A stretch of 12,264 nt of DNA from JBBATK01 sp046052705 (GTDB lineage Bacteria > Bacteroidota > Ignavibacteria > Kapaibacteriales > NICIL-2), in assembly GCA_046052705.1 (NCBI GenBank), contig JBJOLU010000008.1, positions 1 to 12,264 on the forward strand, written 5' to 3'. Under the pieces are notes generated by a model. That model was not told the origin of the DNA, made no database searches, and saw nothing but the letters and a program-made list of their open reading frames with translations. Position numbers and translations under genes: made by a program. Positions 7,733 through 12,264 of the stretch are shown one piece after another. Positions within the stretch are counted from its first letter, which is position 1. Each line of letters starts with the position of its first letter.

Positions 7733-7737
7733 ACAAT

Positions 7738-8211
7738 ATGAAGGATACTGCTATGTCCGGCATGGATGCTACAGCCGAGGAGTGGATTCGCCGCCTGTGC
7801 GCAGAAGTTGAAAACGAGCTTCGCGAAGGGGGTCGATTCGATGATCAACAACCGGATGTTGCGAGCATGGTTCACGAACCGGAATTGCTTGAGCGCGCAA
7901 ATATCAGTAAGGGTCCGGTGCTTGTATCTAAGCTCTTTGCAGCCAGAGTTCTCCACGAGCTCAGCTCCGGAACACTGCGCACACACGTGCGTAGGGTGGG
8001 AGTGGCTGTTAATGGTTCGGTTGTTGATGTGCTGTTTTTCCTGAAAGGCAGCTCAAACACCACTCGCATCCGCAAGCGCATATATGATCTGCTTGCACGT
8101 GCGTTGCGCGAACCACTTTTCGAGTCTGTGCAATTCGACTTCTTGGTTGCAAGCGACGATACCTACAAAGTGCCCGAGGGATACGAGAACATCTCCATTG
8201 CAGGTGTGTAG
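7738..8211 (+). CDS. Small protein of unknown function, first gene of a two-gene module
   Basis: A 157-residue protein with no recognised family. The first 25 or so residues are acidic and helical (TAEEWIRRLCAEVENELRE), followed by a short loop rich in Asp, Gln and Pro. The C-terminal half reads as a compact alpha/beta unit: two likely strands (VRRVGVAVNG and VVDVLFFLKG), a basic amphipathic helix (TRIRKRIYDLLARALRE), then another strand (VQFDFLVAS). There is no signal peptide or membrane segment, so it is probably cytoplasmic. The nucleotidyltransferase signature of MNT partners (GSxARG with a following DxD) is not present. Its stop codon is separated by one base from the start of the second gene, so the two are almost certainly cotranscribed and translationally coupled. 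By analogy with small two-gene modules it could be the partner or antitoxin of the HEPN-like protein, but nothing in the sequence proves this. Confidence 0.75.
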   Translation: MKDTAMSGMDATAEEWIRRLCAEVENELREGGRFDDQQPDVASMVHEPELLERANISKGPVLVSKLFAARVLHELSSGTLRTHVRRVGVAVNGSVVDVLFFLKGSSNTTRIRKRIYDLLARALREPLFESVQFDFLVASDDTYKVPEGYENISIAGV

Positions 8212-8212
8212 T

Positions 8213-8671
8213 ATGCCGGCACTTTCCGATCACATGAGGCAAATAGAAAGGAATATTCGTTTTCTCAATGATTGCGAACAGGAGAAATGCGGCCACACCC
8301 GAGAGTACTCGGAGTGGGGCGTTGTGGTACGATTCTACATTGCCATGCACATTGTAGAGGCAATGCTATCAACGGATGGCAAGCACTCGAGAAATCATGG
8401 GGAGAGAAACAGAAACGTGATGGTGACGCATCAGATGTTCTCTCCGCGATTTCGTCAATGCTATGCTGATATCTATTCGCTGTCTCGCACAGCTCGATAT
8501 CTGGAGCGATACGGCCGAAGCGTGGAGCAATTTGAAGCCATTGCAGCCGGCCGCCACTTAAACGCTATTCGTAATGAAGGCAGGGCATTCCTTGCACAGT
8601 ACATTGCTTCTGTAGCTCAAGCCGGGGGTAAACAACATCGGCAGGAGATTCACATGTCGCCGTTACTATAA
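8213..8671 (+). CDS. HEPN-superfamily-like helical protein, second gene of the module
   Basis: A 152-residue, probably all-helical cytoplasmic protein starting at the ATG one base after the upstream stop. The middle resembles uncharacterised HEPN-type proteins: a helix EWGVVVRFYIAMHIVEAML (34-52), a loop with conserved-looking basic and histidine residues KHSRNHGERN (57-66), and a later helix YSLSRTARYLERY (88-100), comparable to the ARY/RYP end of HEPN domains. The standard HEPN RNase motif, Arg-x(4-6)-His in the last helix, is not seen; candidate polar residues are instead His58, Arg60, His62 and Arg65. It may therefore be a nuclease of an atypical kind, an inactive relative, or a similar fold by chance. 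Longer in-frame versions begin inside the upstream gene (8084) and are less likely. The family assignment is by remembered pattern only. Confidence 0.65.
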   Translation: MPALSDHMRQIERNIRFLNDCEQEKCGHTREYSEWGVVVRFYIAMHIVEAMLSTDGKHSRNHGERNRNVMVTHQMFSPRFRQCYADIYSLSRTARYLERYGRSVEQFEAIAAGRHLNAIRNEGRAFLAQYIASVAQAGGKQHRQEIHMSPLL

Positions 8672-8682
8672 CTTCGGTCAGC

Positions 8683-8733
8683 GGTAGAAATTGATCGCCC
8701 CTAGAGTCGTTCTTCCCCCCCCCCTCTTCTACC
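8683..8733. repeat. Poly-C tract enclosed by an inverted repeat between convergent genes
   Basis: Ten consecutive C residues at 8715-8724 lie between the stop of the HEPN-like gene (8671) and the stop of thiN (8729-8731). GGTAGAA (8683-8689) and TTCTACC (8727-8733) are exact inverted copies 37 bases apart, the right arm overlapping the thiN stop. TCTTC flanks the C run on both sides. A hairpin here could serve as a shared end for the two converging transcripts, but there is no T tract on either side. Confidence 0.5.
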
Positions 8734-9361
8734 CCACCGCATCAAAAAACACCAGTAGCGCGCCATCGTGAACCTCGATACGAACCGACGAGCCGGTAGC
8801 TCGGTTGCGCGCACCCTCGCGAGTTCCCAGACGCAGTTCTTCGTTGTTCAGGGGCCAGTGCAAACCATGAGTACTCAGCCGCGCATGGGGCTGAGGAATC
8901 AGCGAAATAATCTCGCCGGGAGTGGTGTGCAATTCAAGCTGCGAAGTAACGGGTATAGCCAGCCGACCATTTTCATAAATGTACAGCTTGTGCTTGGACG
9001 CATAGCGCATCAGCACGCTCCAATTATTCAGCGTGTGCTCCAGGTGGCCGCCGTGGAAGCCGCATATACACACGTGTTCGTGGCTTTGCGGTGCAGCGAA
9101 AAGAAAGATTTTTTCGAAGTCGTTGGTGTCTTGCTCGTGGCTGTGAAGCAGGGTGATGCCGGCATCCAGAGACGCCTTTGCATGCTCGGGAAATGAGTCC
9201 ATGTCGCCCACAATCACATGCGGTTGCACGCCACGCTCCAGCAGTTGCATTGCCGCGCCGTCTGCTGCAATAACAGTGCCGCCAAAACCATGGAAGAAGT
9301 CTGCAGCGGGCAGCTCTCCGTTAAGGCAAAGCAATGTGGAAAAATCAACTCTGGATTTCAC
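8729..9361 (-). CDS. thiN: Thiamine pyrophosphokinase
   Basis: Transfers a pyrophosphate group from ATP to thiamine, making the cofactor thiamine diphosphate in one step, in the cytoplasm. Of its 210 residues the N-terminal catalytic domain shows LCLNGELP (11-18), VIAADGAA (30-37), PHVIVGDMDS (47-56) with the metal-binding Asp53 and Asp55, QDTNDFEK (77-84), and GGHLEHTLNN (104-113). The C-terminal substrate-binding domain has the GLHWPLNNEEL (166-176) and GARNRATG (183-190) motifs, ending with GALLVFF. All family motifs are present and the length is normal. It starts at a GTG at 9361; no in-frame ATG precedes the conserved region. The frame stays open for 26 more codons upstream, through a 15-bp repeat array, without a standard start. 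No TPP riboswitch was recognised upstream. It is divergent from katG and convergent with the small-gene pair. Confidence 0.94.
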   Translation of the reverse strand: MKSRVDFSTLLCLNGELPAADFFHGFGGTVIAADGAAMQLLERGVQPHVIVGDMDSFPEHAKASLDAGITLLHSHEQDTNDFEKIFLFAAPQSHEHVCICGFHGGHLEHTLNNWSVLMRYASKHKLYIYENGRLAIPVTSQLELHTTPGEIISLIPQPHARLSTHGLHWPLNNEELRLGTREGARNRATGSSVRIEVHDGALLVFFDAVG

Positions 9362-9374
9362 GGTGTGTTCTTTT

Positions 9375-9419
9375 GTGTGTGCTTCTATTGTGTGTGCTTC
9401 TATTGCGTGTGCATTTACG
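9375..9419. repeat. 15-bp tandem repeat, two exact units and a diverged third
   Basis: GTGTGTGCTTCTATT occurs exactly at 9375-9389 and 9390-9404, and a diverged copy follows at 9405-9419. The array ends 14 bases before the thiN start codon. On the minus strand it is open in the thiN frame and would encode repeated five-residue units such as EAHTI, so the period of 15 keeps the frame. Confidence 0.85.
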
Positions 9420-9622
9420 AGTTTCGCTTCACCCTCAATCTACGTGCTACGGCCATAGGAATTGTATGCCTCTGCTCTGTATAATACTCTATAGCGTTTG
9501 TTAGAGCTTCAGCACAGCTCGTAACCTAGAGATTTCAGAGAGAGGATTTTATTGAGATTCCCGAATGTGATATACAATAGAGTCTTCATTACTCAGGCGC
9601 AACGCTTCGCTCGCGCCTTGCA

Positions 9623-9692
9623 CCTCAGAGAGAGTGCCTCAGAGACAGTGCCTCAGAGACAGTGCCTCATGGAAAGTACCTCATGTAGAATG
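9623..9692. repeat. 14-bp tandem repeat, five units
   Basis: Units start at 9623, 9637, 9651, 9665 and 9679. The second and third are identical (CCTCAGAGACAGTG); the first differs by one base, and the fourth and fifth keep the CCTCA start but have diverged. The progressive decay to the right is typical of a minisatellite. It lies in non-coding DNA about 290 bp before katG and 260 bp before thiN. Confidence 0.85.
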
Positions 9693-9752
9693 AGTGCGAT
9701 ACGGTGGTTGATAACGGGAGTCGAAGCAACTTTTCAACCAACCATTCGCACG

Positions 9753-9822
9753 CCAATTTTTCCCGCAGCGGCACACACGTTCCGCGGATCTTTTTCGTCT
9801 TAACCGCAACGCGAAAAATTGG
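9753..9822. repeat. Inverted repeat with 10-bp arms upstream of katG
   Basis: CCAATTTTTC (9753-9762) and GAAAAATTGG (9813-9822) are perfect inverted copies 50 bases apart, 163 bp before the katG start. With a two-base shift the arms extend into CGC/GCG. They could bring together a leader hairpin in the katG mRNA or mark paired binding sites for a regulator. Confidence 0.55.
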
Positions 9823-9972
9823 GCAGAATTTGACGAGCAATTGGCAGTCGATTGATGGTCGTAGAGCACAGAGCACACACCACTTAGCTCATAGCGCAAC
9901 ACACGCTGCGAATCAAACACAAGTTCAAGTTCATTCCTTTCGCATTCAAACGCACATTTTTCCACATCTCAT

Positions 9973-9978
9973 AGAGGA
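9973..9978 (+). promoter_or_regulatory. Ribosome binding site of katG
   Basis: AGAGGA, six bases before the ATG at 9985. One of the few clear Shine-Dalgarno-like sites in the window; it supports the chosen katG start. Confidence 0.65.
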
Positions 9979-9984
9979 CATAGC

Positions 9985-12201
9985 ATGGAACACAAAGAAA
10001 CAAGCGCAAACGGAGCACCGGCTTCGTGTCCGTTTTCCGGCGGCGCGCACAAGAAAGCTGCGGGCGGCGGAACGGGCAACCGCGACTGGTGGCCCAATCA
10101 ATTGAAACTGAATATTCTGCGTCAGCACTCAACGCTGTCGAACCCCATGGATGCATCGTTCGATTATTCTAAAGAGTTTTTGTCGTTGAACTTGGCAGAA
10201 GTGAAGAAGGATATCGAGCAAGTGTTAACTACCTCGCAGGACTGGTGGCCGGCGGACTACGGTCACTACGGTCCCTTTATGATCCGCATGACATGGCATA
10301 GCGCCGGCACCTACCGCATTAGTGACGGTCGTGGCGGTGGGGGCACGGGCTCGCAGCGTTTTGCTCCGTTGAACAGCTGGCCCGACAACACCAATCTTGA
10401 TAAAGCTCGTTTGCTGTTGTGGCCGGTGAAGCAGAAGTACGGACGTAAGCTGTCGTGGGCCGACCTTATGATTCTTGCCGGCAACGTTGCGCTGGAAAGC
10501 ATGGGCTTCAAAACCTTTGGCTTTGGTGGCGGACGCGCCGACACATGGGAGCCGCTGGAAGATATCTATTGGGGCTCGGAAACCGAATGGCTTGGAGACA
10601 AGCGCTATAGCGGCGACCGCGAACTCGAGAATCCCTTGGCAGCAGTGCAAATGGGCTTGATCTACGTGAACCCCGAAGGACCTAACGGCAACCCCGATCC
10701 TATAGCAGCAGCAAAAGATATTCGCGAGACCTTTGGCCGCATGGCAATGAACGATGAAGAAACCGTTGCTCTTATTGCCGGTGGTCACACCTTTGGTAAG
10801 TCTCACGGTGCTGCGGATCCCAACAAGTATGTGGGCCGCGAGCCGGCAGGTGCTTCTATAGAAGAGCAAAGCATGGGATGGAAAAACAGCTTCGGTTCCG
10901 GTAAGGGCGGAGACACCATCACCAGCGGCTTGGAAGGCGCATGGACCACAACACCCACGGCATGGAGCAATAACTATTTCGAGAATCTGTTTGGCTACGA
11001 GTGGGAACTCACCAAGAGCCCCGCAGGCGCGAATCAGTGGAAGCCCAAGAACGGCGCCGCTGCCGATGCAGTGCCCGATGCACACGATGCCACGAAGCGT
11101 CATGCACCCATGATGTTGACCACAGACCTTGCACTGCGCATGGATCCGGCGTATGAGAAAATCTCGCGTCACTTCTACGAAAACCCCGATGCCTTTGCCG
11201 ATGCATTTGCACGCGCATGGTTCAAGCTCACGCACCGCGATATGGGTCCTCGTGCTCGCTACTTAGGAGCAGAAGTTCCCGCGGAAGAACTACTATGGCA
11301 AGATCCTTTACCCAAGGCTGATGGCAAGACCATCAGCGCTCACGACATCACTGACCTCAAGGCCATGATTCTTGCAAGCGGTTGCTCCGTGGGCGATTTG
11401 GTATCTACCGCATGGGCATCGGCTGCCACCTTCCGTGGTTCCGATAAGCGTGGCGGTGCCAACGGCGCGCGCATTCGCTTGGCTCCGATGAAGAGCTGGG
11501 AAAGCAATGCACGTACTCATGGTGTAATTAACGTACTCGAAAACCTTAAAGCGGAATTCAACGCAAAGAAAAGCGACGGCACAGTGGTATCGCTGGCAGA
11601 TCTGATCGTGCTTGGCGGTTGTGCTGCTATTGAAAAAGCAGCCGCTGCTGCCGGACATACCGTTAGCGTGCCCTTTACGCCCGGCCGCGTGGACGCACGC
11701 CAAGATCAAACCGATGTTGACTCATTTGCCGTACTCGAGCCCCGCGCCGACGGTTTCCGCAATTACCAAAAGGGCGGAGCAACCGTAAAGGCAGAGGAAT
11801 TGCTCGTCGATAAAGCGCAGCTTCTCACGCTCACAGCTCCGGAAATGACTGCGCTGGTGGGTGGTCTTCGCGCTCTTGATGCAAATGCCGATGGTTCCAA
11901 ACACGGCGTGTGGACAAGCGCTCCCGGCACATTGACCAACGATTATTTTGTTAACCTGCTGGACTTCTCCACCACGTGGAGCTCAAGCAACGACGCGCAG
12001 ACCGAGTTTGTGGGTCGTGACCGCGCAACAGGCGCAACAAAATGGACCGGTACTCGCGTTGATTTAATCTTCGGCTCGAACTCCGAACTCCGTGCGTTGG
12101 CAGAAGTATATGCTTGCGCCGACAGCAAAGAAAAGTTTGTGCACGATTTTATTCAGGCATGGAATAAAGTGATGAATCTTGATAGATTCGATCTGCACTA
12201 A
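9985..12201 (+). CDS. katG: Bifunctional catalase-peroxidase KatG
   Basis: A haem enzyme that breaks down hydrogen peroxide to water and oxygen and also acts as a broad peroxidase, protecting the cytoplasm from oxidative stress. Its 738 residues are a full-length two-domain protein. The distal haem pocket is RMTWHSAGTYR with Arg101, Trp104 and His105. The Met-Tyr-Trp covalent adduct needed for catalase activity can form from Trp104, Tyr227 (LIYVNPEGPNG) and Met253 (GRMAMND). The haem ligand is His268 in GGHTFGKSHGA, with Trp320 and Asp381 as proximal partners. Ser314 matches the isoniazid-resistance serine of the mycobacterial enzyme, and Arg418 (HRDM) matches the mobile arginine switch. The C-terminal half retains the duplicated peroxidase-like fold without the haem site (WASAATFRGSDKRGG, VLGGCAAIEKAA). 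No signal peptide is seen. It stands alone on the plus strand, divergent from thiN and followed by a hairpin terminator. Confidence 0.98.
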   Translation: MEHKETSANGAPASCPFSGGAHKKAAGGGTGNRDWWPNQLKLNILRQHSTLSNPMDASFDYSKEFLSLNLAEVKKDIEQVLTTSQDWWPADYGHYGPFMIRMTWHSAGTYRISDGRGGGGTGSQRFAPLNSWPDNTNLDKARLLLWPVKQKYGRKLSWADLMILAGNVALESMGFKTFGFGGGRADTWEPLEDIYWGSETEWLGDKRYSGDRELENPLAAVQMGLIYVNPEGPNGNPDPIAAAKDIRETFGRMAMNDEETVALIAGGHTFGKSHGAADPNKYVGREPAGASIEEQSMGWKNSFGSGKGGDTITSGLEGAWTTTPTAWSNNYFENLFGYEWELTKSPAGANQWKPKNGAAADAVPDAHDATKRHAPMMLTTDLALRMDPAYEKISRHFYENPDAFADAFARAWFKLTHRDMGPRARYLGAEVPAEELLWQDPLPKADGKTISAHDITDLKAMILASGCSVGDLVSTAWASAATFRGSDKRGGANGARIRLAPMKSWESNARTHGVINVLENLKAEFNAKKSDGTVVSLADLIVLGGCAAIEKAAAAAGHTVSVPFTPGRVDARQDQTDVDSFAVLEPRADGFRNYQKGGATVKAEELLVDKAQLLTLTAPEMTALVGGLRALDANADGSKHGVWTSAPGTLTNDYFVNLLDFSTTWSSSNDAQTEFVGRDRATGATKWTGTRVDLIFGSNSELRALAEVYACADSKEKFVHDFIQAWNKVMNLDRFDLH

Positions 12202-12238
12202 TTCATTGCTATACCCCTGAAAGCCGGTGAAAACAAAG

Positions 12239-12264
12239 AAGGACGTCTTGAACAAGGCGTCCTT
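12239..12264 (+). terminator. Intrinsic terminator stem after katG, cut by the window edge
   Basis: AAGGACG at the left and CGTCCTT at the right form a perfect 7-bp outer stem. A T-G wobble and the inner pairing of CTT with AAG extend it to about 11 pairs around a GAAC loop. It begins 37 bases after the katG stop. The right arm ends in TT at the last base of the window, so a following T tract, if present, lies outside. Confidence 0.75.

Larger units (their letters stand above)
6945..7737. other. 793-bp intergenic region between secA and the small-gene pair
   Basis: This divergent gap must hold the promoters of secA (minus) and of the small-gene pair (plus), but no convincing sigma-70-type or Bacteroidota-type (TTG / TAnnTTTG) promoter was found. 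Visible structure: the palindrome GTGCGCAC at 6990-6997; a low-complexity stretch of GTAGAGAG-like repeats around 7125-7147; an AT-rich dyad at 7187-7201 (TTTTGT, three-base loop, ACAAAA) containing the palindrome TTGTACAA; hairpins at 7259-7275 and 7379-7401; and a GC-rich palindrome cluster at 7571-7671. A minus-strand open frame (7310 to 7047) has a plausible first half, but its tail runs through low-complexity sequence, so it is not called as a gene. Confidence 0.7.
9362..9984. other. 623-bp intergenic region between thiN and katG
   Basis: This region holds the promoters of both divergent genes but no convincing protein gene. It contains a 15-bp repeat array next to the thiN start, a 14-bp array near the middle, and a long-spaced inverted repeat before katG. 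A TATAAT word occurs at 9480-9485 without a properly spaced -35 element, so no promoter is called. No Fur, PerR or OxyR site was recognised near katG. Confidence 0.65.

Noticed and set aside
7501..7986. 161-residue open frame on the minus strand opposite the first small gene
   Set aside because: It overlaps a plus-strand gene that has a ribosome binding site and is tightly coupled to the next gene. Its product shows no domain, and its second half reads through the palindromic leader.
9462..9485. Sigma-70 promoter TTGTAT / TATAAT towards katG
   Set aside because: The spacer is only 12 bases, and the site is about 500 bp from the katG start with repeats in between.
9375..9692. CRISPR array
   Set aside because: The units are 14-15 bases and directly adjoining, with no spacers of unique sequence and no cas genes nearby.
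9362..9700. TPP riboswitch upstream of thiN
   Set aside because: Expected because of the thiamine pathway, but neither the CTGAGA box nor the conserved ACCTGATCTGG-like region was found on the minus strand. Most TPP riboswitches control synthesis or transport genes rather than this kinase.
10225..11235. 336-residue minus-strand open frame inside katG
   Set aside because: The plus strand encodes an intact, strongly conserved KatG. The antisense frame is open because of codon bias, and its Cys/His-rich product is typical of shadows.

Overview
The window looks like chromosomal DNA of a free-living Gram-negative bacterium of the Bacteroidota/Chlorobiota (FCB) branch, possibly an Ignavibacteria/Kapabacteria-type lineage. 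The best lineage marker is SecA: it is 1052 residues long and carries the helical insertion after the DEAD-box region that is typical of FCB SecA proteins (compared from memory, not aligned). A signal-peptide-bearing protein that ends in phenylalanine like an outer-membrane barrel supports a Gram-negative envelope. Most genes lack a clear Shine-Dalgarno sequence, which also fits that branch; base composition looks balanced. The exact phylum is inference.

Left block (1-6944), all on the minus strand and therefore read right to left: secA, then an FkbM-type methyltransferase 30 bp downstream, then an MFS exporter 55 bp further on. After a 174 bp gap with hairpins and a 12-bp tandem repeat come a probable outer-membrane protein and, 8 bp beyond it, an M16 zinc metallopeptidase that runs off the left edge. 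secA, methyltransferase and exporter are probably one transcript; the last two genes are probably a second unit.

Middle (6945-8728): a 793 bp intergenic region separates secA from a divergent pair of small plus-strand genes. It holds a dyad, several hairpins, a terminator-like stem-loop with a T tract that serves no visible gene, and a cluster of GC-rich palindromes. The pair encodes an unrecognised 157-residue protein and, one base later, a 152-residue helical protein that resembles the HEPN superfamily. This is the most accessory-looking part of the window and the best candidate for something undescribed, perhaps toxin-antitoxin-like, but that function is conjecture. A run of ten C residues lies just after it.

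Right block (8729-12264): thiamine pyrophosphokinase (thiN) on the minus strand and catalase-peroxidase (katG) on the plus strand diverge from a 623 bp region rich in short tandem repeats (15-bp and 14-bp units) and containing a long-spaced inverted repeat. katG ends at a strong hairpin that forms the last bases of the window.

No rRNA, tRNA, CRISPR array, insertion sequence or phage gene was recognised. The genes are mostly housekeeping or envelope functions. Novelty is likely only in the small-gene pair, its leader, and the repeat-rich intergenic regions.
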